A stretch of DNA of 64,000 nt, from NCBI RefSeq assembly GCF_003789055.1, contig NZ_ML119089.1:1-64000 (forward strand). The letters run 5' to 3'. How positions within the stretch are numbered: position 1 is the first letter of the stretch; every line of letters starts with the position of its first letter. The position numbers and the translations under genes are program-made. Below are positions 1 to 7,913 of the stretch, piece by piece. The stretch is from Histidinibacterium lentulum. Its GTDB lineage: Bacteria; Pseudomonadota; Alphaproteobacteria; Rhodobacterales; Rhodobacteraceae. The notes beneath the pieces are model-generated. The model had not been told where the DNA came from, ran no database searches, and saw only the letters and a list, made by a program, of their open reading frames with translations.

Positions 1-129
1 TGGGAACCCGCCCGAATGCTCCCCCTCTCCCTCTCCTACGACCACAGAGCCATCAACGGAGCCCTCGCCGCAAACCTCGCAACACACATCAAATCCCTCA
101 TCGAAAACCCAAAAGACATGATGCTGTAA
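1..129 (+). CDS. 2-oxo acid dehydrogenase E2 (dihydrolipoyl acyltransferase), C-terminal fragment
   Basis: The window opens inside this gene; only the last 42 residues are present. They read LPLSLSYDHRAINGA followed by an amphipathic helix and a stop, which is the end of the catalytic acyltransferase domain of E2 subunits of pyruvate or related 2-oxo acid dehydrogenases. The catalytic His of the family motif HxxxDG is present in DHRAING, but the Asp position is Asn. E2 transfers the acyl group from lipoyl-lysine to CoA in the large cytoplasmic complex. Whether this is the pyruvate or another 2-oxo acid enzyme cannot be decided from the fragment, since the lipoyl domains and any upstream E1 genes lie outside the window. 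Confidence 0.85.
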   Translation, partial: WEPARMLPLSLSYDHRAINGALAANLATHIKSLIENPKDMML

Positions 130-301
130 GCGGAGACCCGCCCGCTCCGGGCCCATCTCGGCGCCCGGCCGCCCACCGCCGCCCGCAGCCGCTTTCCCGC
201 GCCACAGTTTCGCCTTAATGACCGTCCATCCTGACCGGTACGGCTTCTCGAAGAAGGGCCACCTGGGCGGGAAAAGATCGCAGGACGCGAAAGGCAGACC
301 G

Positions 302-418
302 ATGGCGACAGGCACCCAGACCCCGAGCAAGGGCAACGAGACCCAGCAGACGGCGCAAGGCGGCGGCAAGGACGGGACCCCCCAGAAACCCGTGTTCCGC
401 GACTTCGCGAGCATCTGA
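302..418 (+). CDS. Possible small hypothetical protein (38 aa)
   Basis: A short frame starting ATG GCG ACA, rich in Gly, Gln, Thr and Lys and ending PVFRDFASI. A purine-rich GAAAGG lies about 10 bases upstream. The frame stays open further upstream to another ATG at 218, which would give 66 residues. It sits alone between the E2 gene and the TfoX-like gene. No family is recognised, and it may be non-coding. Confidence 0.25.
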   Translation: MATGTQTPSKGNETQQTAQGGGKDGTPQKPVFRDFASI

Positions 419-457
419 CCGCTTGCGGGACCGGCCGGGGCGGGACATCCTCCGGCC

Positions 458-793
458 ATGGCCCCCGTAAGCAGCATCCGCAATCTCGGCCCGGCGATGG
501 AGGCCGCCTTCTCGGGCGCCGGCATCGACAGTGCCGAGACGCTCCGGTCCCTCGGTGCGGACAGCGCCTATGCGCGGCTGATCGAGAGCGGCCACAGGCC
601 CCATTTCATGGCCTACCTCGCCCTGGTGACCGGCCTGCAGGGCCGCCCCCTGGGGGAATGCACCGGTGCCGAGAAGGCCGCGCTGCGGGCCCGGTTCGAT
701 GCGCTGCGCTCCGCGGGCCCCCATCCCGGCACCGCCTTCGAGCGCCACCTCGACGCGCTCGGCGTCCGCCCGCCCCGGCGACCCTCCGTCTGA
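458..793 (+). CDS. TfoX/Sxy C-terminal domain protein
   Basis: 111 residues beginning SIRNLGPAMEAAF, then GIDSAETLRSLGAD and HRPHFMAYLALVTGLQGRP. This is the helix-hairpin-helix-like TfoX C-terminal domain found as a stand-alone protein in many Rhodobacterales. In gammaproteobacteria full-length TfoX/Sxy regulates competence together with CRP, but this protein lacks the N-terminal TfoX domain, so a competence role is not shown; a DNA-linked role is only inferred. The C-terminal tail is Pro/Arg-rich. It is monocistronic in appearance, with a 69-base gap to the next gene. Family assignment is firm, function is not. Confidence 0.75.
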   Translation: MAPVSSIRNLGPAMEAAFSGAGIDSAETLRSLGADSAYARLIESGHRPHFMAYLALVTGLQGRPLGECTGAEKAALRARFDALRSAGPHPGTAFERHLDALGVRPPRRPSV

Positions 794-862
794 TCCCCAG
801 CGCGGGGAACGCCCGTCCGCCTTCGTCGTTGGGTCGCCAACCGACACGAAAGGACGAACGCC

Positions 863-1033
863 ATGGATCTCATCCGCATCATCGCCGCCGTCATCCTGCC
901 GCCACTCGGCGTGTTCCTGCAGGAAGGCCTCGGAAAGCACTTCTGGCTCAACATCCTGCTCACGATTCTCGGCTACATCCCGGGCATCGTTCACGCAGTC
1001 TGGATCATCGCCCGGAACCCGAGGGCCGCGTGA
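863..1033 (+). CDS. YqaE/Pmp3-family small membrane protein
   Basis: 56 residues, MDLIRIIAAVILPPLGVF at the start, then LNILLTILGYIPGIVHAVWII. Two hydrophobic helices flanking a short polar loop, the LPPLGVF motif and GYIPGIVHA are the signature of the YqaE/Pmp3 (UPF0057) proteolipids, which in yeast and plants affect membrane potential and salt tolerance. AAAGGA lies about 7 bases before the ATG. The stop codon overlaps the next start (TGATG at 1031-1035), so it is translationally coupled to the DUF4112 gene. Role in this bacterium, likely osmotic or ionic stress, is inference. Confidence 0.85.
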   Translation: MDLIRIIAAVILPPLGVFLQEGLGKHFWLNILLTILGYIPGIVHAVWIIARNPRAA

Positions 1034-1431
1034 TGCCCGACCCCCGGGAGGCCGAACTCGAGCGTCTCGACCGGCTGGCGCACCGGATGGACGCGGCCTT
1101 CCGCGTCCCGGGTACCCGGCTGCGAATCGGGGCGGATTCGATCATCGGACTGGTGCCGGGAATCGGCGACGTGCTGGCTCTCGCACCGGGGGCGTGGATC
1201 ATCTGGAAAGCCCGCCAGATGGGCGCTCCCCCGGCCCTTCAGGCCCGCATGATCGCGAATTCGGCCGTCGACACGGTGATCGGATCGATTCCCCTGCTGG
1301 GCGACATCTTCGACGTCGGGTGGAAGTCGAACCTGCGCAACATGCGACTGCTGCGCGACCATTTCGGGATCCGGAGCGAAACCCCGCCGGACATCCGCGA
1401 CCAGGGTCCCGAACTCACCCGCACCGGCTGA
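1033..1431 (+). CDS. DUF4112 domain-containing protein
   Basis: 132 residues. A charged N-terminal stretch (EAELERLDRLAHRMDAAF) leads into RIGADSIIGLVPGIGDVLAL and a second, similar SIPLLGDIFDVGWKSN block. These two GD-containing hydrophobic hairpins are the hallmark of DUF4112, a family of small, probably membrane-associated proteins without a known biochemical role. The start overlaps the stop of the Pmp3-like gene, indicating one transcript and suggesting a shared envelope-related job. No better name can be supported. Confidence 0.8.
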   Translation: MPDPREAELERLDRLAHRMDAAFRVPGTRLRIGADSIIGLVPGIGDVLALAPGAWIIWKARQMGAPPALQARMIANSAVDTVIGSIPLLGDIFDVGWKSNLRNMRLLRDHFGIRSETPPDIRDQGPELTRTG

Positions 1432-1539
1432 GCGCCGCGACGGAAGGGCAGGTCCGGGCCCGGCATTTGACGGAGGTCAAGGCGGACGGGTCCAGGGCCA
1501 TGGCATCACGGCGCCGTGTACACAACCATGGAGACCGTG

Positions 1540-2583
1540 ATGATCCGTACGATCTGGACCGCGACGGCCGTGGCCCTCGTCGCCACTGCCGCCGCAGCGC
1601 AGGACGACGCCGCGCTGCGTGAAGAGGCCCTGTCGTGGTTCGAGCCGATTCCCCTGAATCCGCCCGATCTGCCCGACAACCTCGTGACGCGCGACCGCGT
1701 CGATCTGGGCGCGATGCTCTTCTTCGACCCCCGCATGTCGGCCTCCGGGCTGTTCTCGTGCCAGACCTGTCACAACGTCGGCCTCGGCGGCGACGACGGG
1801 CTTCCGGTCTCGATCGGCCACGGCTGGCAGCGCGGCCCGCGCAACGCGCCCACCGCCTTCAACGCGGTGTTCAACTCCGCCCAGTTCTGGGACGGCCGCG
1901 CGGCCGATCTCGCGGAACAGGCGATGGGTCCCGTTCAGGCCGGCGTGGAAATGAACAACACGCCCGACAACGTCATCGCCACGCTGATGTCGATGCCCGA
2001 ATATGTCGAGGCCTTCGAGACCGCCTTTCCGGGCGAGGAGAACCCCGTCACCTTCGAGAACTTCGCCAGGGCGATCGAAAGCTTCGAGGCCACGCTGATC
2101 ACGCCGAACTCGCGGTTCGACCAGTGGCTCAACGGGTCGGACGGCGCGCTGACGGATGTCGAGAAGGCCGGTCTGAACGCCTTCATCGAGGAGGGCTGCG
2201 CCTCGTGCCACAACGGGATCAACCTCGGCGGGCAGGACTACTATCCCTTCGGCCTGATCGAGCGTCCCGGGGCCGACATCCTGCCGCCGGGCGACCGCGG
2301 CCGCTACGAGGTGACGAAGACCGTCTCCGACGAATACGTCTTCCGCGCCTCGCCGCTGCGCAACATCGGCCTGACCGCCCCCTACTTCCACTCGGGCGCG
2401 GTCTGGTCGTTGGAAGAGGCGGTGGCGATCATGGGGTCCGCCCAGCTCGGCATCGACCTGACCGAGACCCAGGTGCAGGAAATCACGGCCTTCCTCGAGA
2501 CGCTCGAGGGTGAGCAGCCCGAGGTCGTCCACCCGGTGCTGCCGAGGCGCACCGAGACGACGCCGCTTCCGTCGGACTTCTGA
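1540..2583 (+). CDS. Di-haem cytochrome c peroxidase family protein
   Basis: 347 residues from the chosen ATG, which follows GGAG by 6 bases and begins directly with a Sec signal peptide (MIRTIWTATAVALVATAAAAQ); in-frame ATGs at 1516 and 1528 would add 8 or 4 residues before it. Two c-type haem motifs are visible, CQTCH near residue 74 and CASCH near residue 220, with the N-terminal domain containing DPRMSASGLFSCQTCH and FWDGRA. This is the CcpA/MauG superfamily; length and motif spacing fit a periplasmic di-haem peroxidase reducing H2O2 with electrons from cytochrome c. MauG-like cofactor maturation is less likely because no methylamine dehydrogenase genes are nearby. A strong terminator follows. 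Confidence 0.85.
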   Translation: MIRTIWTATAVALVATAAAAQDDAALREEALSWFEPIPLNPPDLPDNLVTRDRVDLGAMLFFDPRMSASGLFSCQTCHNVGLGGDDGLPVSIGHGWQRGPRNAPTAFNAVFNSAQFWDGRAADLAEQAMGPVQAGVEMNNTPDNVIATLMSMPEYVEAFETAFPGEENPVTFENFARAIESFEATLITPNSRFDQWLNGSDGALTDVEKAGLNAFIEEGCASCHNGINLGGQDYYPFGLIERPGADILPPGDRGRYEVTKTVSDEYVFRASPLRNIGLTAPYFHSGAVWSLEEAVAIMGSAQLGIDLTETQVQEITAFLETLEGEQPEVVHPVLPRRTETTPLPSDF

Positions 2584-2601
2584 CCGGTCCCGCAAGGACG
2601 G

Positions 2602-2627
2602 ACGGCCCCCGGTGATCCGGGGGCCGT
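2602..2627 (+). terminator. Hairpin terminator after the cytochrome c peroxidase gene
   Basis: An 11-bp perfect stem (ACGGCCCCCGG / CCGGGGGCCGT) with a TGAT loop begins about 20 bases after the peroxidase stop. It is followed by TCCTCATCT rather than a clean T-run, so termination efficiency is uncertain. Confidence 0.6.
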
Positions 2628-2631
2628 TCCT

Positions 2632-2950
2632 CATCTCCCGCGGCCACAGCCCTCCCGCTCTTCCTGCGGAGAGCTGACACCTGCAGGGCCGGACCCGAAG
2701 CCGCAGCGCCGGCAGACCTTTAAGAGTCGCGGCTCGACATCCTGCAAGACCCGTCCACGCCCCCCGCTCCCTCGCATGGCGAACGGCGCGCCGGACCATG
2801 TCCGACGCGGTGCCGCGGCGACGAGAGGCCGGCGCAATCCAGAGCTCCGGAACGCAGGCATGAACCCGGACATCCCGGCCGAGGGTCACGACACCGACGC
2901 GCTTCCCGCTCTCGATGGCACGGTCTCGGCGCCCTGACCCCCCTTCAACG
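2632..2950. other. Intergenic stretch without a recognisable gene
   Basis: About 320 bases between the two terminators. Short frames exist on both strands, but none has a plausible ribosome-binding site and start together with a protein-like composition. No repeat or RNA structure was recognised. Confidence 0.4.
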
Positions 2951-2956
2951 ACAAAA

Positions 2957-2978
2957 GGCCCCCGGTCTCCCGGGGGCC
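2957..2978 (-). terminator. Rho-independent terminator of ndk
   Basis: A 9-bp perfect GC stem (GGCCCCCGG / CCGGGGGCC) with a 4-base loop lies about 25 bases beyond the ndk stop. On the minus strand it is followed by TTTTGT, giving a short U-tract, so it fits an intrinsic terminator for leftward transcription. Confidence 0.7.
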
Positions 2979-3003
2979 CCATCCGTCGCAAATCGACCCG
3001 GCG

Positions 3004-3426
3004 TCAGCCGACCAGCTCGAGCCCCGAGAAGAAATAGGCGATCTCCTCGGCCGCCGCCTCGGGCGAATCCGAGCCGTGGACCGAGTTCTCGCCCACGGAC
3101 TGCGCGAACTCTGCGCGGATCGTGCCGGGGGCCGCATCGGCGGGGTTGGTCGCGCCCATCACTTCGCGGTTCTTCATGATGGCGCCCTCGCCCTCGAGAA
3201 CCTGCACGACCACGGGGCCCGAGGCCATGAACTCGGTCAGCTCGCCGAAGAACGGCCGCTCCTTGTGCACGGCGTAGAAGGTGCCCGCCTGCCCGACCGT
3301 CAGAAGGATGCGCTTCTGCGCCACGATGCGCAGACCCGCCTCCTCGAACTTGGCGTTGATCTTGCCGGTCAGGTTGCGGGCGGTGGCGTCGGGCTTGATG
3401 ATCGACAGGGTGCGTTCGATGGCCAT
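3004..3426 (-). CDS. ndk: Nucleoside diphosphate kinase
   Basis: 140 residues, close to the usual 140-143. N-terminus [14 protein letters not shown], the phosphate-contact Lys in IIKPDA, and the active-site signature ENSVHGSD with the phospho-accepting His at about residue 117. The enzyme transfers the gamma phosphate from ATP to other NDPs, maintaining NTP and dNTP pools in the cytoplasm. The start is an ATG preceded by AAGAGGACC. It is monocistronic, with its own terminator downstream and a PRC-barrel gene upstream on the same strand. Confidence 0.96.
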   Translation of the reverse strand: MAIERTLSIIKPDATARNLTGKINAKFEEAGLRIVAQKRILLTVGQAGTFYAVHKERPFFGELTEFMASGPVVVQVLEGEGAIMKNREVMGATNPADAAPGTIRAEFAQSVGENSVHGSDSPEAAAEEIAYFFSGLELVG

Positions 3427-3544
3427 GAGCGGTCCTCTTGCAGGTGCAGAAATCGCGGGCCTGCTAGCATGGACCCTTGGCCGTGGAAAGCGCGAAGGCG
3501 GCCCCCGAGGGGACCGCCCGTCCCGGTTCCGATCGTCCGGAGGC

Positions 3545-4021
3545 TCAGAACGTGCTGCCGGTGGTGCCGGTCCCCATCCCGCCTGTGCCGCCGGTCGTTC
3601 CTGTGCCGGTCCCGGTGCCCATGTCGGGCTGGGGCTCGTACTCGCGGTCCCGGAAGACATAGGCCTCTGCGGCCTCCGCCTCGTCGCGCGTCAGGTCGAG
3701 CTCGATGACGTTCGCGTCATAGTCAATCTGCAGCTCGTCCCAGTCGAGGGCGATGGACTTCGAACCGATCCCGAGGAACCCGCCGACCGAGACGATGGCA
3801 GCGTTCACGGCGCCGTCCTCCTCGTCGAGGATCAGGTCCTCGATAGACCCGATCCGCTCCCCTTCCAGCGAATAGACCCGGCTGCCCAGAACCCAGTCGA
3901 CGCGAAGCTCGCTGCCACCCTGTTCCGGGACGATGACCTCCTCGGCATCCTGCGCCAGCCCGGGGGAGGCTGCTGCAAGGCTGCCGGCGGCGACAAGGGA
4001 TGCGATGATGCGCTTGGACAT
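3545..4021 (-). CDS. Secreted PRC-barrel domain protein with Gly-Thr-rich tail
   Basis: 158 residues. The ATG is preceded by a strong AAAAGGAGAAACATC ribosome-binding site, which fixes the start and exposes a Sec signal peptide ending SPGLAQ. The middle ([26 protein letters not shown] ... [16 protein letters not shown], quoted in part) is a PRC-barrel fold like that found in photosynthetic reaction-centre H subunits and RimM; stand-alone periplasmic versions are common in Rhodobacterales and have no fixed function. The last 25 residues are a low-complexity run of Gly and Thr. Convergent neighbours are absent; ndk lies downstream on the same strand. Confidence 0.8.
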   Translation of the reverse strand: MSKRIIASLVAAGSLAAASPGLAQDAEEVIVPEQGGSELRVDWVLGSRVYSLEGERIGSIEDLILDEEDGAVNAAIVSVGGFLGIGSKSIALDWDELQIDYDANVIELDLTRDEAEAAEAYVFRDREYEPQPDMGTGTGTGTTGGTGGMGTGTTGSTF

Positions 4022-4227
4022 GATGTTTCTCCTTTTTCTGGTCCAGCCCGGCGCTGCGGCACCGGGACCTCTGTGGACCAAACGGCCGTTCCCTGGCTCC
4101 GGTTCTCGCCCCGGACCGGGCTGCGCGGGCTCATGCCGGTCCGTCGCCTCCGCAGCGGCACCTTTCCGCCGCCGCCGCTGCTGACGCACGGATTGACAAT
4201 CCCCGCCCCTTGGCTCAGCCCCCCGCC

Positions 4228-6081
4228 ATGCTGCGCATCGACACCATCTCCTATTCCGTCGAGGGCCGCCCCCTGATCGAGGGCGCCTCCGCGACGATCC
4301 CCACCGGCCACAAGGTCGGCGTCGTGGGCCGCAACGGCACCGGCAAGACCACCCTCTTCCGCCTCATCCGCGGCGAGCTCGCGCTCGAGGGCGGCGACAT
4401 CCATCTGCCCAAGGGCGCCCGCATCGGCGGCGTGGCCCAGGAGGTTCCCGCAAGCAAGACCTCCCTCCTCGACACCGTCCTCGCCGCAGACACCGAGCGC
4501 GCGGCGCTGATGGCCGAGAAGAGCGACGACGCCCACCGCATCGCCGAGATCCAGACGCGGCTCGCCGACATCGACGCGTGGTCCGCCGAGGCCCGCGCCG
4601 CCACGATCCTCAAGGGCCTCGGCTTCACCGATGCCGAGCAGGCCATGCCCTGCCGCGCCTTCTCCGGCGGCTGGCGCATGCGCGTGGCGCTGGCCGCCGT
4701 GCTCTTCTCCGAGCCTGACCTGCTCCTCCTCGACGAGCCCACCAACTACCTCGACCTCGAGGGCGCCGTCTGGCTCGAAAGCTACCTTGGCAGATACCCC
4801 CATACCGTGCTGGTGATCTCCCACGACCGGGACCTGCTCAATCGCGCCGTGGGCGGCATCCTCCATCTCGAGGACCGCAAGCTGACCTACTACGCCACGC
4901 CCTACGACGCCTTCGCCGCCACCCGCGCCGAACGCCTGCGCGTAGCCGAGTCGGAAAACCGCAAGGCCGAGGCCCGCGTCGCCCATCTGCAAAGCTTCGT
5001 CGACCGCTTCCGCGCCAAGGCCTCCAAGGCAAAGCAGGCGCAATCCCGGCTCAAGATGATCGAGAAGATCACCCTGACCGCGACCCCCCAGGAGGCGGCC
5101 CTCCGCGCCTTCAGCTTCCCCGAACCCGAAGAGCTCTCTCCCCCCATCATCGACATGGAAGGCGTCTCGGTCGGTTACGAGGGCCGGGCGGTGCTGGAAA
5201 AGCTCACGCTCCGCATCGACCAGGACGACCGCATCGCGCTCCTCGGGCGCAACGGCGAGGGCAAGTCGACCCTCTCGAAACTCCTCGCCGACCGCCTGCC
5301 GCCCATGTCGGGCAAACTCCGCCGCGCGAACAAGCTGCGCATCGGCTATTTCGCCCAGCACCAGATCGAGGATCTCTACCCCGAGGAGACCCCCATCGAG
5401 CATGTCCGCCGCCGCCGCCCCGACGAAGGGCCCGCACGGCTGCGCGCCCGCCTCTCGGGCTTCGGCCTCCAGGCCGCCCAGGCCGAGACCCCCGCCGCGC
5501 GCCTCTCGGGCGGACAGAAGGCGCGGCTCTCGCTGCTCCTCGCCACCATCGACTCGCCGCACCTGCTGATCCTCGACGAGCCCACCAACCACCTCGACAT
5601 CGAAAGCCGCGAGGCGCTGGTGGAGGCGCTCACCGCCTACACCGGCGCGGTGATCCTCGTCAGCCACGACATGCACCTCCTGAGCCTCGTGGCCGACCGG
5701 CTCTGGCTGGTGAAGGGCGGTCGCGTGGCGCCCTACGAGGAGGATCTCGACGCCTACCGCCGCTCGCTCCTGGTCTCCGAAACCCCCAAGTCCCAGCGCG
5801 CGAACGCCGCCCCCGCCCGGCCCGCGGCCCGCCCCGGCCGCGAGCGCCTGCAGGAGCTGCGCTCCGAGGCCCGCAAATGCGAGGCCCGCGTGCGCAAGAT
5901 CGAGGAGATGCGCGACAAGCTCAGCCGCAAGCTCGCCGATCCCGAGCTCTACGAGGACGCCCGCGCGGGCGAGCTGGCCACCTGGAACCGGAAATACGCA
6001 GAGATCATGGAGGGTCTCGACCGCGCCGAGACGCTCTGGATGGCCGCCCTCGAGAAGCTCGAGGCGGCCGAGACGCCATGA
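4228..6081 (+). CDS. ABC-F family ATP-binding protein (YheS/Uup-like)
   Basis: 617 residues from ATG 4228 (MLRIDTISYSVEGRP); an in-frame TTG 18 bases upstream is less likely. Two ABC domains in tandem: Walker A GRNGTGKTT and GRNGEGKST, signatures FSGGWRMR and LSGGQKAR, Walker B motifs followed by DEPTNYLD and DEPTNHLD. Between them lies the basic linker with FRAKASKAKQAQSR typical of ABC-F proteins, and the C-terminus is a charged coiled coil. No membrane domains are present. ABC-F proteins act on ribosomes, relieving stalls or antibiotic block, rather than transporting. A marC gene starts 37 bases downstream and may be co-transcribed. Confidence 0.9.
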   Translation: MLRIDTISYSVEGRPLIEGASATIPTGHKVGVVGRNGTGKTTLFRLIRGELALEGGDIHLPKGARIGGVAQEVPASKTSLLDTVLAADTERAALMAEKSDDAHRIAEIQTRLADIDAWSAEARAATILKGLGFTDAEQAMPCRAFSGGWRMRVALAAVLFSEPDLLLLDEPTNYLDLEGAVWLESYLGRYPHTVLVISHDRDLLNRAVGGILHLEDRKLTYYATPYDAFAATRAERLRVAESENRKAEARVAHLQSFVDRFRAKASKAKQAQSRLKMIEKITLTATPQEAALRAFSFPEPEELSPPIIDMEGVSVGYEGRAVLEKLTLRIDQDDRIALLGRNGEGKSTLSKLLADRLPPMSGKLRRANKLRIGYFAQHQIEDLYPEETPIEHVRRRRPDEGPARLRARLSGFGLQAAQAETPAARLSGGQKARLSLLLATIDSPHLLILDEPTNHLDIESREALVEALTAYTGAVILVSHDMHLLSLVADRLWLVKGGRVAPYEEDLDAYRRSLLVSETPKSQRANAAPARPAARPGRERLQELRSEARKCEARVRKIEEMRDKLSRKLADPELYEDARAGELATWNRKYAEIMEGLDRAETLWMAALEKLEAAETP

Positions 6082-6118
6082 TCCCGACCCGCCGCCCCCG
6101 CCGCGGCCCTGCGGCCCC

Positions 6119-6736
6119 ATGAGCACGGCGGAGCTTCTCGCCGCCTTCACCGCGCTCTTCGTGGTGATCGACCCCATCGGCCTCACGCCGATCTTCGTGG
6201 CGCTCACCCGCGGCATGCCCGACCGGGACCGCCGTCTCCTCGGCCTGCGCGCCACGCTGATCGCCGCGCTCCTGCTGCTCCTCTTCGCGGTCTTCGGCGA
6301 GGCGCTCCTCGGCGCCGTGGGCATCGGCATGCCCGCCTTTCGCATCGCGGGCGGGGTTCTGCTGTTCCTGACCGCTCTCGACATGCTCTTCGAGCGCCGC
6401 CGCGCCCGGCGCGAGGACACCGCCGAGGAGGACCCCTCCGACGATCCCTCGGTCTTCCCGCTCGCGATCCCTCTCATCGCCGGTCCCGGCGCGATCGCGA
6501 CGATCATCCTGCTCGCGGGCCGCGCCGAGGGCCCCGCCGAGTTCGCCTCCGTCCTCGGCGTGACCGCCGCGGTCCTCGCCATCGTGCTCCTGCTGTTTCT
6601 CGCGGCCGGCCCCATCGAGCGCGCCCTCGGCAAGACAGGCGTCAACGTGGTGACCCGGCTTCTGGGGATGCTGCTCGCCGCGCTGTCGGTCCAGTTCATC
6701 CTCGACGGCCTGCGCGATTTCGGCCTCGCGGGCTGA
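6119..6736 (+). CDS. MarC family integral membrane protein
   Basis: 205 residues, strongly hydrophobic with about six membrane segments. It opens AAFTALFVVIDPIGLTPIF, the conserved first helix with the D-P-I/P-G motif of the MarC (UPF0056) family, and carries IPLIAGPGAIATII in the second half. Despite the name, MarC proteins are not established drug-efflux pumps and their substrate is unknown. A short hydrophilic loop with RRRARREDTAEEDPSDD divides the two halves, which resemble each other. It follows the ABC-F gene closely on the same strand. Confidence 0.88.
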   Translation: MSTAELLAAFTALFVVIDPIGLTPIFVALTRGMPDRDRRLLGLRATLIAALLLLLFAVFGEALLGAVGIGMPAFRIAGGVLLFLTALDMLFERRRARREDTAEEDPSDDPSVFPLAIPLIAGPGAIATIILLAGRAEGPAEFASVLGVTAAVLAIVLLLFLAAGPIERALGKTGVNVVTRLLGMLLAALSVQFILDGLRDFGLAG

Positions 6737-6792
6737 CCGCCGCTGCGTCCGGGCAGTGGACAAGCCCCCGGGCCACCCCCATATCCTGCCGC

Positions 6793-7371
6793 ATGACCGG
6801 AACCGATTACGGCCAGCTCGCCTATCTCGTCCTGCTGCTCTGCGCGGTGGGCGGCTTCGTTCTGGTGCAGAACCGCCGGAACGTGGGCCGGATGGCGAAG
6901 CAGGCCGCGGTCTGGGCGCTGATCTTTGCAGCCGTCGCCGGTCTCGTGGGCTTCGGCAACGACCTGGGGCGCGAACTGCAGACCCGGCAGGCGGTGATCG
7001 CCGAAGGGACGGTCGAGGTGCCGCGCGGCCGGGACGGCCATTACCACCTGACCCTGACGATCAACGGCGCGCCCGTCGACTTCATCGTGGACACGGGGGC
7101 GACCGACATGGTTCTCAGCCTCGCGGACGCCCGCGCCGTGGGCATCGACCCCGACCGGCTGATCTTCTCGGGTCGCGCGCTGACGGCCAACGGCGAGGTC
7201 GGAACGGCCCCGGTCCGTCTCGACGAGGTCGCCCTCGGCCCCATCGTGGACCGCAACGTCCGCGCCGTGGTGAACGAGGGAGAGCTCTTCGGCTCCCTCC
7301 TCGGCATGGGCTACCTCCAGCGCTTCGACCGGATCTCCATCGAGAACGACCGCCTCCTGCTGGAACGCTGA
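6793..7371 (+). CDS. Membrane-anchored retropepsin-like aspartic protease (clan AA)
   Basis: 192 residues. Two N-terminal hydrophobic segments (residues about 9-24 and 38-56) place the rest in the periplasm. The protease domain has YHLTLTINGAPVDFIVDTGAT, with the catalytic Asp in DTGAT near residue 100, and a second-half GSLLGMGYLQRF block that is typical of the proteobacterial single-domain family (TIGR02281). Such enzymes are thought to act as dimers because one chain gives one catalytic Asp. The substrate is unknown. The start ATG is 20 bases after a CGGGCAGTGG stretch with no strong Shine-Dalgarno; the N-terminal hydrophobic helix supports it. Confidence 0.85.
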   Translation: MTGTDYGQLAYLVLLLCAVGGFVLVQNRRNVGRMAKQAAVWALIFAAVAGLVGFGNDLGRELQTRQAVIAEGTVEVPRGRDGHYHLTLTINGAPVDFIVDTGATDMVLSLADARAVGIDPDRLIFSGRALTANGEVGTAPVRLDEVALGPIVDRNVRAVVNEGELFGSLLGMGYLQRFDRISIENDRLLLER

Positions 7372-7462
7372 CCCGCCCCCCGCCTACCCCGGCCCGCACC
7401 GCGCCCGACCCCGCACCGGACATCCCCCGCCCAAGCTGCCACCGCCGCCCTACCGCGCGCCC
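7372..7462. other. Start of the intergenic region before holC
   Basis: Non-coding GC-rich sequence between the retropepsin stop and the first hairpin repeat. The whole gap 7372-7913 contains two repeat copies (listed separately) and no supportable gene; the stretch 7803-7913 is locally AT-richer (GTCAAGCAAATTCAATATACTG) and otherwise featureless. Confidence 0.5.
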
Positions 7463-7552
7463 CTTCCCCTCCTCATCTGGCCGAAAATACCTCTCGGGGG
7501 GACGTCGCCCGCGCAACGCGCTGGCGACGGGGGGGCAGACAGCCCCCCGCCC
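7463..7552 (+). repeat. Dispersed hairpin repeat, copy A
   Basis: Head CTCATCTGGCCGAAAATAC at 7472-7490, then CTCTCGGGGGGA, then two hairpins. The first pairs 7503-7509 with 7523-7529 (CGTCGCC/GGCGACG) with an inner CGCG/CGCG stem; the second is GGGGGGC-AGACA-GCCCCCC at 7530-7548. Copy B, 250 bases on, has the same head and second hairpin but a different first stem that is still fully paired. Confidence 0.8.
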
Positions 7553-7711
7553 GGCCGCCACCGGGTCCTGCGCCCGGATCCGGGAGGCCGCGGCAGAAAG
7601 GCCTGCCCCGGGCGGATGCCACGCCGTCCGCCAGCCCCGGCGCCCGCGCTGCCGACTTCCCGTCCGGCGCAGCCTCCCCCGTCCCGGCGCGCGCCGCCCC
7701 CTCCCCGCGCG

Positions 7712-7802
7712 CCTCTTTCCCCTCATCTGGCCGGAAATACCTCTCGGGGGGACGCCGGACGCGCCCCGCGCGTCCGGCGGGGGGGCAGACAGCCCCCCGC
7801 CC
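7712..7802 (+). repeat. Dispersed hairpin repeat, copy B
   Basis: Head CTCATCTGGCCGGAAATAC at 7722-7740 followed by CTCTCGGGGGGA. First hairpin is an 11-bp perfect stem, 7753-7763 with 7769-7779 (CGCCGGACGCG/CGCGTCCGGCG); second hairpin GGGGGGC-AGACA-GCCCCCC at 7780-7798 is identical to copy A. Same orientation as copy A. Confidence 0.8.
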
Positions 7803-7913
7803 CCGCCGCCGCCGGGCGCCACGATCCGAAGGCCGCACCGGCCCGGAGCGGCAATGTCAGGAATAGTCAAGCAAATTCAATATACTGCGGGGCGTTTCAT
7901 CGTGTAACGCCCC

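Noticed and set aside
4189-4200. TTGACA-like -35 box before the ABC-F gene
   Set aside because: No -10 hexamer at suitable spacing; single hexamers occur by chance.
3832-7047. Minus-strand frame of about 1070 codons across the ABC-F and marC genes
   Set aside because: It is a shadow of confirmed plus-strand genes and has low-complexity Arg/Gly/Ala content.
7463-7802. CRISPR-like repeat pair
   Set aside because: Only two units, each with internal hairpins, and the sequence between them is not a spacer of regular size; no cas genes.
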